This document shows, piece by piece, positions 7,311 to 15,854 of a DNA stretch of 64,000 nucleotides. The stretch covers positions 496,001-560,000 of the forward strand of contig NC_015474.1 of the NCBI RefSeq assembly GCF_000211475.1, given 5' to 3'. The notes beneath the pieces are model-generated. The model was not told the origin of the DNA, searched no databases, and worked only from the letters and a program-made list of their open reading frames with translations. Every line of letters begins with the position of its first letter. Positions within the stretch are counted from its first letter, which is position 1. Source of the DNA: Pyrococcus sp. NA2 (lineage in GTDB: Archaea; Methanobacteriota_B; Thermococci; Thermococcales; Thermococcaceae). Position numbers and translations under genes: made by a program.

Positions 7311-8729
7311 ATGCCGTATAAATCCTCCAAATATAATTTGTTCATCGAAGGAAAACGAGAAGTTATATTATTTAACACATTGAGAAACATAATAGCTAAG
7401 TGTGATATTGAAACAAAAGAAATCTTGGAAAATGAAACGTTTAATAAATTGCCTCCAGACTTGTTAAATAAGATGATTTCTGAAGGAATAATAGTTAACA
7501 AAGAACTAAACGAGCTTAATATCATTAAACTTACAAGAATGATGTATTATGGACAACTTCTACATTATTTAAGTATTGGACTGACTTTAGTAATGACATA
7601 TTCTTGTAATTTGAGATGTCCCTACTGTTATGAAGGAGATATAAAAAGCAAAGGTGGGTTATTAACCCGAGAGAAAATTGAGACAATACTCACTTTTGCA
7701 AGTGCTTATGCACAAGGAGACAAAAAACCAACAATCTCAGTTAGTTTCTATGGAGGAGAACCTCTTTTAAATTGGAAAGGATGTGAATATACACTACAAA
7801 GATTAGAAGAAATGAAAGAGAATAAAGAAATCCGTGATTATTCAGCAGGTTTTGTCACTAATGGAACACTAATTAATGAGGACATTGTTGACGCAATCAA
7901 TAACTACAACGTATATTCAATGCAGATAACATTGGATGGTCCAAAAGAGATCCACGATAAAAGAAGAATAAAATCAAATGGAGAGGGAACATTTGATCAA
8001 ATAATCGAAAATATAAAACTTTTAAATCGGAGAATAGCTAATAAAAACTTCCATTTGGCATTAAGAATAAATGTTGACAAAACAAACTATAAAAAAATCC
8101 CAGAATTGTTAGACTTCTTAAAGGATGAGGGTCTAGGAGGTATACCAATTTCCTATGGAATTGTGAGAGGAAATCTTCCTTATTGTAGTTCCAACTGCGG
8201 TGTTTACTTTTCTGGGAGCGATCTTCAGAAGTATCTCCCATATCTTTGGAAAGAAGCTTACAGGCGAGGATTCGAGGTTTGGACTAGACCTAACTTACGA
8301 TTCATTTATTGCGGATATGACAATCCATTTGGATACGTTATTGACCCAGAATTAAAGGTATGTCCGTGTTGGGAGATGGTTGGAATTGAGGATTATCAAA
8401 TTGGGGAAATACAGAAAGATGGAACAATGAAAATTACTCCATTTTATTATGATGCGAAATCTAGGGATCCTACAGAATATGAAGAGTGCAAGAATTGCAA
8501 ACTTTTGCCAGTTTGCATGGGTGGATGTGCAATGGAGTCAATTCGAAAAAATGGACATCCCAATGGTCCAGGATGTGACATAAATAAATATATTTGGAAA
8601 GAAGGATTAAAATTTTATCTAATGAAGAAGTATCCCAACCTATTTAGCAAGGAAACTCTAATAGAGAACTTAGGGGGAGTTCCAAATAGAGATGAACAAA
8701 CCAAAAATCGTATAATGTTCAATACTTAA
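7311..8729 (+). CDS. Radical SAM/SPASM peptide maturase
   Basis: 472 residues. The N-terminal ~90 residues look like the small winged-helix leader-recognition region common in RiPP radical SAM enzymes (inferred from position and residue pattern). The radical SAM cluster motif is C99xxxC103xxC106 (SCNLRCPYC), followed by SFYGGEP and the TLDG strand. The C-terminal SPASM region has cysteines at 334, 351, 353, 393, 396, 402, 406 and 422, including the CMGGCAMESIRKNG motif, enough for two auxiliary Fe-S clusters. Such enzymes form thioether crosslinks from Cys in peptides. ATG follows GTGGAGGGAAATAA. Three decayed relatives of its C-terminal half lie downstream. Confidence 0.93.
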   Translation: MPYKSSKYNLFIEGKREVILFNTLRNIIAKCDIETKEILENETFNKLPPDLLNKMISEGIIVNKELNELNIIKLTRMMYYGQLLHYLSIGLTLVMTYSCNLRCPYCYEGDIKSKGGLLTREKIETILTFASAYAQGDKKPTISVSFYGGEPLLNWKGCEYTLQRLEEMKENKEIRDYSAGFVTNGTLINEDIVDAINNYNVYSMQITLDGPKEIHDKRRIKSNGEGTFDQIIENIKLLNRRIANKNFHLALRINVDKTNYKKIPELLDFLKDEGLGGIPISYGIVRGNLPYCSSNCGVYFSGSDLQKYLPYLWKEAYRRGFEVWTRPNLRFIYCGYDNPFGYVIDPELKVCPCWEMVGIEDYQIGEIQKDGTMKITPFYYDAKSRDPTEYEECKNCKLLPVCMGGCAMESIRKNGHPNGPGCDINKYIWKEGLKFYLMKKYPNLFSKETLIENLGGVPNRDEQTKNRIMFNT

Positions 8730-8731
8730 TA

Positions 8732-8753
8732 CATTATTTATTTTTAAATAATG
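8732..8753. repeat. Perfect inverted repeat after the maturase gene
   Basis: CATTATTTA and TAAATAATG pair perfectly around a TTTT loop, 3 nt past the maturase stop and 34 nt before the peptidase start. It may be an RNA hairpin between the two genes or a promoter element of the peptidase. Confidence 0.45.
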
Positions 8754-8787
8754 ATAACAATACATCGAAACAAAATGGTGGGAAGTT

Positions 8788-10536
8788 ATGATGATTGGAA
8801 AAAAGGTGATTGTTATTTTCATTTCTTTTATCATCATACTCCCTAGTGGATGCCTCAGGATTCCAACTGAGCAGAAAACTTCTTCTCAAATGCAAGCAAA
8901 TTCAGAACTACATGTTGAATATCCTTTACAAGCAGAAGCGCAAGTGATATACGAACCTGAAATAGATGATATTTTTAGGAGAATTTCAGTGGATTATTCT
9001 CTGGTTGGAAATGTAAGTACCTCAATTACACATCATCATTTAAGGCTGAAATGGGACTTCATGATCGTAAACAGAACACAAGATAGTACAATAATTTACA
9101 TATTAACCCCAAACTTTGGTAACTTGAATATCACATTTGAAGAACAGCAAGTTAATTTATCGAGACTCTCTTATTACTTATTGCCTGATTATAATGTCAA
9201 GATATTTCTCTTGAATTTAACATATTCAAAAGATAAACCACTCTTCGGAACACTGGAATATGAGACGACGATAGATTCCCTGTTTCTCTATTACGTAGCT
9301 CAATTTTCCAAGTCTTTTTATTATCCAGAAAACTATCCTTATGCAATATACTTTTCACCGAATTTTGTTTTCCCCGTATCTCCTGCAGGGATAATTGGGA
9401 AAGTTTCTCGGGGAAATATCGTTCTTGTTCTTCCTTCGAGGTATGCAGTAATCTCTGAGTACCCGTTAGAAGTAAACTCTAAGAATAATCAAACGATTAT
9501 AATAATTGACAATTCCAAACCATGGGGTTCTGTGTATATTTATAAAAGAGGATTTTTCCAGGAAACTAAACTAACAATAGGGGACAACAATACTTGGTTA
9601 GTAATTTATGCTCCAAGCAATATGAGGTTATATTCTAAGGAACTTACTAACGCTACTGTAAAAATAATTAAGCATTACATAGATAGATTGATGGATCCCC
9701 CTTATTCCGAAATCAACGTAATTTTTCATCCAGATCTTCCATTTGGAAATGGAGAGGAATTTGAGGATTCTGGAAAAGGAATTGCAATTGTTGGAATTCG
9801 AGATAGCAAAAGGATTGAAGACATTTTACCAACCCTTGCACATGAAGTTGCTCATCTGTGGTTTGGAAGTTATACTAATCTCACTCCAGGAATTGAGGAA
9901 GGTCTTGCTACATTCATGGGAAGTGATGCGGGATATCTCAGCTATAGCTTAGGTTACACAGAAAGGCAAATATTGAAATATTCTTCACAATACAGGAAAC
10001 CATTGATTCAGGCCTATAAAGAAGTTATCTCCAATCCCCAAGTTAGGAATGCCATTAAATATTATAAGGGTGCTTTTGTCTTCCGCTCCCTACAATTCGT
10101 GCTCGGGAATGAGACTTTCTTTGAAGGCTTAAGAGAGCTTTTGAGGGAGTGCCATGGTAAAGAATGCAATTTAACGGACGTTCAAAGTGTTTTTGAAAAA
10201 GTCAGTGGACAAGATTTAGATTGGTTCTTCAAAGAATGGTTTTACACTGCAAAAGTTCCTAATTATTACGTGAGAAACCTACGTTTGGAGAAAGAGGATT
10301 GGAGATACACAGTAAGCTTTGAAATTATTGACAAAAACAACTTCACAATGCCACTTGAAGTCGAAGTAAAAACTCCAACAAAGAGTTTCATTAAGAAAAT
10401 CTGGGTTAATGGGAGTGCAAGGGTAGAGTTTGAACTTAATGAAAAGCCCACAGAGATAATTCTCGACCCAAACGAGTGGATGGTGAATGAGAACAAAAAA
10501 TACAATGTTAAAGGAATAGAGATAATAATTGAGTGA
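8788..10536 (+). CDS. M1-like zinc peptidase, lipoprotein
   Basis: 582 residues. The N-terminus is a lipoprotein signal (hydrophobic run then LPSGC, lipid-modified C22), placing the enzyme on the outer face of the membrane. The gluzincin motif HEVAHLWFG starts at residue 352 with the third zinc-ligand candidate in GIEEGLATF. The glutamate lies about 15 residues after the second His, not the 19 of typical M1 enzymes, so the loop is shortened. The C-terminus has the M1-type KGAFVFRSLQFVLGNETFF and SGQDLDWFFKEWFY segments. RBS GGTGGGAAG. A role in trimming the exported peptide is inference. Its C-terminal third is almost identical to the peptidase at 16.4 kb. Confidence 0.9.
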   Translation: MMIGKKVIVIFISFIIILPSGCLRIPTEQKTSSQMQANSELHVEYPLQAEAQVIYEPEIDDIFRRISVDYSLVGNVSTSITHHHLRLKWDFMIVNRTQDSTIIYILTPNFGNLNITFEEQQVNLSRLSYYLLPDYNVKIFLLNLTYSKDKPLFGTLEYETTIDSLFLYYVAQFSKSFYYPENYPYAIYFSPNFVFPVSPAGIIGKVSRGNIVLVLPSRYAVISEYPLEVNSKNNQTIIIIDNSKPWGSVYIYKRGFFQETKLTIGDNNTWLVIYAPSNMRLYSKELTNATVKIIKHYIDRLMDPPYSEINVIFHPDLPFGNGEEFEDSGKGIAIVGIRDSKRIEDILPTLAHEVAHLWFGSYTNLTPGIEEGLATFMGSDAGYLSYSLGYTERQILKYSSQYRKPLIQAYKEVISNPQVRNAIKYYKGAFVFRSLQFVLGNETFFEGLRELLRECHGKECNLTDVQSVFEKVSGQDLDWFFKEWFYTAKVPNYYVRNLRLEKEDWRYTVSFEIIDKNNFTMPLEVEVKTPTKSFIKKIWVNGSARVEFELNEKPTEIILDPNEWMVNENKKYNVKGIEIIIE

Positions 10537-10603
10537 TGACTCCAACGTTTCTGTTTGTCGTATTAATGTTCATTACTGCTCACCACTCATTATTAAAAAT
10601 TAG

Positions 10604-10741
10604 TGAAATTACTTATAAGCTCTGTCTTTTCTTTAATTATGGTTTAATGCTATTTATATAAAAGTTTCAAGGATTTTATAAATTAGTTACAGTAAAACTT
10701 ATTTATTGTTTCACTGAAAGTATAGATGAAAAACTTAGGAG
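10604..10741. repeat. Second copy of the peptide-cluster promoter region
   Basis: Direct repeat of 6877-7018. It shares the runs AAAGTTTCAAGGATTTTATAA and CAGTAAAACTTATTTAT and ends at an AGGAGGG ribosome-binding-like site. No peptide gene follows: the repeat runs straight into a decayed SPASM fragment. A precursor and the front of a maturase have apparently been lost here. Confidence 0.8.
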
Positions 10742-10754
10742 GGCGAAGAAAAAT

Positions 10755-11037
10755 GGAAACATATGTATTGATCCTGAAGGATACATATACAAATGCTGGC
10801 ATGAAATTGGCATAAAGGAAAAGTCAGTAGAACATGTGAGCTCAGGATTTAACGAAAGATTAAACAAATGGCTATCATACAATCCTCTCGAATTTGAGGA
10901 TTGTAAAAGTTTGTATGGGTGGCTGTCCTCTCCGGGCAATGGAGAACAACAAAGAATGTACCCATAGCACACAAAATTGGGAATCACCTCAGATTAGTTC
11001 ACATGTACAAATGTCAACATCAAAACATAGAAGGTAA
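10755..11037 (+). pseudogene. Radical SAM maturase remnant A (SPASM end)
   Basis: The frame from 10755 reads GNICIDPEGYIYKCWHEIG, then FNERLNKWLSYNPLEFEDCK, matching the SPASM segment after the barrel of a radical SAM enzyme. It then needs a frame change near 10915 to read GCPLRAMENNKEC, the GGC motif of SPASM. No start codon, radical SAM CxxxCxxC motif or full domain remains. The sequence is not a close copy of the intact maturase, so it derives from a different maturase of the same kind. Confidence 0.75.
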
Positions 11038-11063
11038 GAAACAGCAGTAAGGAGGTGCAAGTC

Positions 11064-11439
11064 ATGAAAAAAATTTCTCTTGTTATCCTTTTGTTTTTGA
11101 TACTTGTCTTCTCGGCTGGATGTACAACTAAAATCTCATATGTATACAATAACGAAAATGTACTCTATAAACCCAATGAAATTAGATACTACTTCATACC
11201 AGCTGGATCCCATATTTCAGGATATATAAAATCAGAAGGTAATTTTCGGCATATATCCTTACAAAAGAAGAGCTAGAAAAACTTAAAGACGGAGAGACAT
11301 TTAAACCCATTAAATCGTGGGAGAATGTTAATTTTGTAAAACTCGATGTAACTCTTCCAAATGAAATTTGTTATCTTGTAGTGAAGAATGAAGAAAATAA
11401 ACGCCAATGGATAAAAGTCAAATTTAAAGCCAAAAAATA
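11064..11439 (+). pseudogene. Small lipoprotein, frameshifted
   Basis: Begins with a clear lipoprotein signal (MKKISLVILLFLILVFSAGC, lipidated Cys 20) after AAGGAGGTG. The frame ends at 11276 with a foreign tail (RHISLQKKS). One base missing in the TTTT run at 11243-11246 would restore a protein of about 125 residues continuing SAYILTKEELEKLKDGETF and ending at 11439. The two halves fit as one small beta-rich surface lipoprotein (my reading). Function unknown; the position suggests it belonged to the peptide cluster, perhaps as a self-protection or binding lipoprotein. Confidence 0.65.
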
Positions 11440-11474
11440 GCAATGATCAAACATCAATATAAACGGGATGTAGA

Positions 11475-11999
11475 ATGTCGGGAAGATTAGCTATTAAAGC
11501 AATAAACCTCGAAAAGGACTACGGTCGTATTATCGCTCTTAAAGGGATAAGTTTTGATGTTAAAGAAGGGGAAATCTTCGGTTTAATTGGACCAAATGAC
11601 GCTGGCAAGTCTACAACATTGAGAATTCTTGCAACGTTATTAAAGCCCAGTGCTGGACGAGCTGAGGTTTATGGACATGACGTGGTTAAAGAGGCAAAGG
11701 AGGTTGGAAAATTGATAAGTTATCTCCCAGAGGAGGCTGGAGCATATAAGAATCTCACTGGATATGAATATCTGGAGTTTATGGCAAAGCTATACTCGAA
11801 GACTGAGAGGAGTGTTGATAAAATGCTGAAGCTTGGTGTTGAGATTGAAGTAGAATTCCTATGCGACAGAGTTGCTCTAATAAACAGGGGTATCATTGTT
11901 GAAGTTGGCACTCCTAAAGAGCTGAAAGAGAGATACAACGCCGAAAATCTTGAAGAAGTCTTCATGAAGGCTGTAGCTAAGATGGAGGTGAAATTTTGA
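11475..11999 (+). pseudogene. ABC transporter ATPase with internal deletion
   Basis: 174 residues only. The N-terminal half is a normal ABC ATPase (KAINLEKDYGRIIALKGISF, Walker A GPNDAGKSTTL with Asp replacing the usual Gly, LPEEAGAYKNLTGYEYLEF). After KMLKLGVEIE it jumps to VEFLCDRVALINRGIIVEVG, the region after the switch His. The signature motif, Walker B, D-loop and switch His, roughly 75 residues, are absent although the reading frame is kept. It cannot hydrolyse ATP as a normal NBD. The permease gene follows with a 4-nt overlap, so translation of that gene may still depend on this one. Confidence 0.85.
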
Positions 12000-13156
12000 G
12001 CGATTTGTGGATTATATTTATGAAAGAGCTGAAGGACATTCTCAGGGACAAGAGAATGCTAACGGCAATTGTAACTCCTCTTGTTGTTATCCCCTTGGTC
12101 TTTGGAGGTGTTCAATTGTCTAAGCCTCCTTTTCAAGTTTCAGTTCACGTGATAGATCAAGACCGAGGGGTATATTCCAAAATGCTTGTGGAATTCCTCC
12201 AGAGAAATGGTGTTTTGATTAACGAGAGCAGTAGCATAACCCTAATCATCCCTCAAGGATTCTCCAAAGCATTCGAAAGTGGCCATTCTCCAAGTGTTGT
12301 CCTTCGGGTTGAGCTTTCTTCAATTTTTGATTTGAGAACTGCCAAAGCTGGGGAATATATTGGGCTTTTGTGCAGAGAGTTTGGGGAGAGCTTGACACCT
12401 GCACTAAAACCGCAATTTCAGACCGTGTTTATGGAGAGAGCAGTGAATGTTGCTCCTTCCATTTATCTGTCCTCGCTCTTAAAGAGTGCGCTGATAATAC
12501 CTGCCCTATTCTTTTTGATAGCTGTGTATGCATCTCAGGTAATAGCGGCGACAATTGCCGTGGAAAAGGAGCAGAGAACACTTGAGACCCTACTAACTCT
12601 TCCGGTTTCAAGGAGGTCCTTCATCCTTGGAAAGATTTCTGCCGCAGTTGCCTTCAGTGTTCTCGTAATACTCTCTTTGGGAATTTCGTTTGGAGTGGCA
12701 TCACGGTTTTCCCTAAAATCCTTACACTTAGCTGTTAGTATTGGGGCTTTACCCGTCGCTGTGCTTTCCATTGGTGTGTTCATGCTCTTCATAATTATGC
12801 TCCTTACGAGCGTTATAGTTTCCCTGTTCACTCAAGATGTCAGGAGCGCCTTGAGTATTGCAGGTCTTGTTGAGCTTCCTTATTTGATTCCTCTGCTGAT
12901 TATCGTGGGTGGGTTCGACGTGTCCGGTTTTTATAGACTCATTCTTGTAAGTTTAAATCCGGGTTATGCTCCCTTTTATGCCTTTTCAAGTGCACTAAGT
13001 GGAGAATATCTTCGTGTGCTTTTAGCTCTGCTTTATCTCCTTGTGTGGGATGTTATAATGCTAAAGATTGCTGTCAGGATTTTTGACAGCGACCTTATAC
13101 TAACCGCAAACCTAAATGCAGAGAAGCTCAGATGGCTTGTAAGGATAAAAATTTGA
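11996..13156 (+). CDS. ABC-2 type permease (NatB/DrrB-like)
   Basis: 386 residues. N-terminal cytoplasmic segment FMKELKDILRDKRML, a first membrane helix, a large outward domain (about residues 45-170) and then five or six membrane helices in the C-terminal half, including the conserved EKEQRTLETLLTLPVSRRSF loop of ABC-2 exporters. TTG start overlaps the stop of the preceding ATPase (TTGA). The frame is intact although its partner ATPase is deleted. It would export the modified peptide or give immunity if driven by another ATPase, such as the one at 5.9 kb (inference). Confidence 0.9.
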   Translation: MSDLWIIFMKELKDILRDKRMLTAIVTPLVVIPLVFGGVQLSKPPFQVSVHVIDQDRGVYSKMLVEFLQRNGVLINESSSITLIIPQGFSKAFESGHSPSVVLRVELSSIFDLRTAKAGEYIGLLCREFGESLTPALKPQFQTVFMERAVNVAPSIYLSSLLKSALIIPALFFLIAVYASQVIAATIAVEKEQRTLETLLTLPVSRRSFILGKISAAVAFSVLVILSLGISFGVASRFSLKSLHLAVSIGALPVAVLSIGVFMLFIIMLLTSVIVSLFTQDVRSALSIAGLVELPYLIPLLIIVGGFDVSGFYRLILVSLNPGYAPFYAFSSALSGEYLRVLLALLYLLVWDVIMLKIAVRIFDSDLILTANLNAEKLRWLVRIKI

Positions 13157-13200
13157 CCGATAATCATTAGATAGCATTAAAACAAGAAACAAGTTGTGCA

Positions 13201-13521
13201 TTGAGGTGAATGCTGATGAAGAGAAAAGCTTCTTATGCGTTCTATGGGATATGTTCTATGAAGTAATAGATCAGCCAAATCATTAAAACAAGAGAAATTG
13301 CAACTCTACATTAAGTATCTTTCAAAAGTCGAAGAAAAAGCATATATGGAGTCCACACTTTTCGATACATTATTCTCTGTTGTTGCAAACAAATCCTTGA
13401 GAAAAAAGGTATCTTTGAGCCTTTGAGAATTTGTGAATGTGTAGTTCCTGGAAAACTATGCGGTGTTGTTGGAGTGTCCTTCCTTTGGCTAGCAACTTTT
13501 CTTACCCTTTTAATTTTTTAA
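13201..13521 (+). pseudogene. Decayed ORF with Cys-containing, membrane-ending product (unrecognised)
   Basis: Three overlapping frames join into one plausible protein of about 105 residues: EVNADEEKSFLCVLWDMFYE, then AKSLKQEKLQLYIKYLSKVE, then GIFEPLRICECVVPG followed by a hydrophobic stretch ending LATFLTLLIF. Two frame changes (near 13280 and 13400) are needed. The end looks like a membrane helix preceded by Cys residues. I do not recognise a family. It may be a lost small membrane or immunity protein of the cluster. Alternatively the continuity is coincidental. Confidence 0.4.
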
Positions 13522-13687
13522 TGTCAAGGGGTTAGATGTGTTTAAAATGAATGACAAAAATACAAAGTTTCTAAATACAATTTGATGTCCCTACAAATGA
13601 AAGATATATTGTATATAACAGGTCTATTTACCTGAATTCTATTTTCTGCGAATTTTAATACTGTGTCAATATTTTTCTTATCTTGTT

Positions 13688-14034
13688 ATGTATGATAGCC
13701 CATTTTATTATGCAATCGACCCTACTTTGAAAGTATACCCCTGTCTGGAACTTGTAGGGAATGAAAAATATGTTGTTGGAAGTATCGACGAGAATGGCAA
13801 TTTTATACCGACACCCTTCTATTATGATGCAAAGTCAAGAGATGCTCTAGAAGTTGAAGAGTGTAAAACGTGCAACTTCCTACCAATCTGCATGGGGGGT
13901 TGTGCCGTAGAATCAATTAGGAAGCATGGTCATCCCAATGATCTGGATGTGTGACGTATCGATACTTATGGAAAGAAGGACTAAAGTTTTATCTGCTCAT
14001 GAACTATCCTAAAATAATTACAAGAAGGGCATGA
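13688..14034 (+). pseudogene. Radical SAM maturase remnant B (SPASM end)
   Basis: Closely matches residues ~336-435 of the intact maturase: FYYAIDPTLKVYPCLELVG, TPFYYDAKSRDALEVEECK and CMGGCAVESIRKHGHPN. A frame change near 13945 continues as YRYLWKEGLKFYLLMNYP, also maturase-like, to a stop at 14032-14034. The start and radical SAM barrel are missing, and one of the CxC cysteines is Tyr. This is a dead partial duplicate. No ribosome binding site precedes it. Confidence 0.85.
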
Positions 14035-14142
14035 AATTACCACTATAAGAGGAGATAAGTATGAAGCAGAACATGCTACTATTTGGCATTTCCACAGTCT
14101 CTATTACCAAATAAAAATAGGAAGAATAGGGGAGGATTAGAA

Positions 14143-15852
14143 ATGAGGAACATTGCAATTAGTGTCGCGATAATATATTTAATGCTTTTTTCAACTCCAG
14201 CACTAGCCTCAACAAAGAGTACTCAAAGTTCCCCAAAAGTGATTGTAGAAGTTAACCCCAATTTGGAATTGTTTGCTGTGGTTTACATTCTAGCGTTTAA
14301 CGGAAGTGAGGACTTTATTATTGCACCTAAAAGCTATATTAAAGACGTTTTAGAGTATTTTGAACCTTACAAAGAACATCCAGCAGTAGAGCTGATAAGA
14401 GAAATAATGCCAAGAGATCAGCCACACTATCTAAAGGATCATTTTATTATGGATTTCGCTGGGAACCTAGCTACTATGCCTTATCTTGGCAACTTTAGTG
14501 AGACTGATCTCCTTTTATCTGAGTTTTACCGACAACTTTCAGGTTTTGCAAAGGAAAGCAATTTTATTCGATTTTACAACTCTCACAGAGAAACATACGA
14601 GAATGCTGTAAAACCTTTGAGGGATGTGATACCAAAGGATTTTCCCAAAAAATTTATCGAATTCTTCGGATACAGCTATAGTGAGTACCGAGTAGAACTC
14701 TCATACTCGTTGTGGATTCATGCACATGTTAAATATGATTTGGACTCGATAACCTGTGTGATGTCAGTTCCTAATGATCCCTCAAGCCGAATAAGAACAA
14801 TCTTTCATGAGTTTACTCATCCCTATATTAACCCCCTTATAGATTCTCATTCCATGCTCTTTAGGAACTTAACATACTTTGTCGAAGAAGTTCAAAAAGA
14901 GTTTCCAACCGTAACTTCCAGAGATCCATTGCATTATGCCAGCAATTACTACTGGCGTGAGCTTTTAACTGAATCATTTGCCCTCTATCTAATAAGCCAC
15001 TATAATTTAACAAAGGTAAAGTATTTAGAATTTTTAGACTTCGCATCTGGTTATTACTTGGTTGATGATATTATTAAGGAATTCAGGACTTTTGAGAAAA
15101 CTAAGCGACCCACTGAAACACTTTCCGACTATTTTCCCACCTTAATTAAGCATCTACAGGAATTGGCTACTCCAAATAACGTAACACTGTACTTCAGACA
15201 AAAAGTTCCAGTTACAGTATTCTGGTTTCTTAATAGGGGCTATGCTACAGGAAGGATAATCATAGTTTATGGAACTCAGAATCCAGATGAGGAAGGTAAT
15301 AGGTACGATAAAGAAAGTGCATTTCAGCTGAAGGACAATCTAAACAAAATGTTCTCCAAGACTTATGGCATTTCACCAACAATCATAGTTAAGAGTGATA
15401 AGGAGCTTACAGATGAAGACCTGAAAGAGAATATAATTCTTGTAGGCGGTCCAGTTGCCAACAACTTAACAAAAAGTCTCCAAAACAAAATGCCGATTAA
15501 ATTCGTTTTAAATGGGACGTGGAGATTAAAACGGGATCCCAATTCAGTCAACAAGTTTTCCGCTTTTCTCTTTACTTCCTTTAGGAAACTTCCAATTGAG
15601 GAGCTTTCAATAGATGCTCCCATCCCCCAAGAATATCCACTCGGAGTTATTGAAGTTATCAGAAATCCTTGGAATGATAAAAATTTAATCCTTATTGTGG
15701 CTGGAGTTGACAGATATAGCACAAGGAGCATTGTAACCCAAGTGCAAGGTTTGCTTACCAGTTACATAATAGAGGGGAACAACTACCTCGAAGCTGGATT
15801 CTATGAAATATGGAAAACCTTGAAAAATAAAGTTATTGATGAAAACGTTTAG
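14143..15852 (+). CDS. DUF4932-type secreted zinc metalloprotease
   Basis: 569 residues. Starts with a Sec signal peptide (MRNIAISVAIIYLMLFSTPA, cleavage after ALA-S likely). Zinc motif HEFTHPYINPLIDSH at about residue 222 and a downstream glutamate in ELLTESFALYL make it a gluzincin, resembling the DUF4932 family (family name from memory). The C-terminal ~180 residues contain a Rossmann-like or S-layer-associated segment (RIIIVYGTQNPDEEG, IILVGGPVANNLT). ATG 14143 is chosen because GGGGAGGATTAG precedes it. The protein would act outside the cell. It lies between two radical SAM remnants, consistent with a protease of a lost or shared peptide system. Confidence 0.85.
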   Translation: MRNIAISVAIIYLMLFSTPALASTKSTQSSPKVIVEVNPNLELFAVVYILAFNGSEDFIIAPKSYIKDVLEYFEPYKEHPAVELIREIMPRDQPHYLKDHFIMDFAGNLATMPYLGNFSETDLLLSEFYRQLSGFAKESNFIRFYNSHRETYENAVKPLRDVIPKDFPKKFIEFFGYSYSEYRVELSYSLWIHAHVKYDLDSITCVMSVPNDPSSRIRTIFHEFTHPYINPLIDSHSMLFRNLTYFVEEVQKEFPTVTSRDPLHYASNYYWRELLTESFALYLISHYNLTKVKYLEFLDFASGYYLVDDIIKEFRTFEKTKRPTETLSDYFPTLIKHLQELATPNNVTLYFRQKVPVTVFWFLNRGYATGRIIIVYGTQNPDEEGNRYDKESAFQLKDNLNKMFSKTYGISPTIIVKSDKELTDEDLKENIILVGGPVANNLTKSLQNKMPIKFVLNGTWRLKRDPNSVNKFSAFLFTSFRKLPIEELSIDAPIPQEYPLGVIEVIRNPWNDKNLILIVAGVDRYSTRSIVTQVQGLLTSYIIEGNNYLEAGFYEIWKTLKNKVIDENV

Positions 15853-15854
15853 GC

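Noticed and set aside
10266-10987. Minus-strand frames of about 80-95 codons
   Set aside because: Shadows of the M1-like peptidase and of the decayed SPASM remnant; no starts with ribosome binding sites.
13522-13687. Possible precursor peptide before SPASM remnant B
   Set aside because: Translated all frames by eye; no Cys-rich frame or strong ribosome binding site found.
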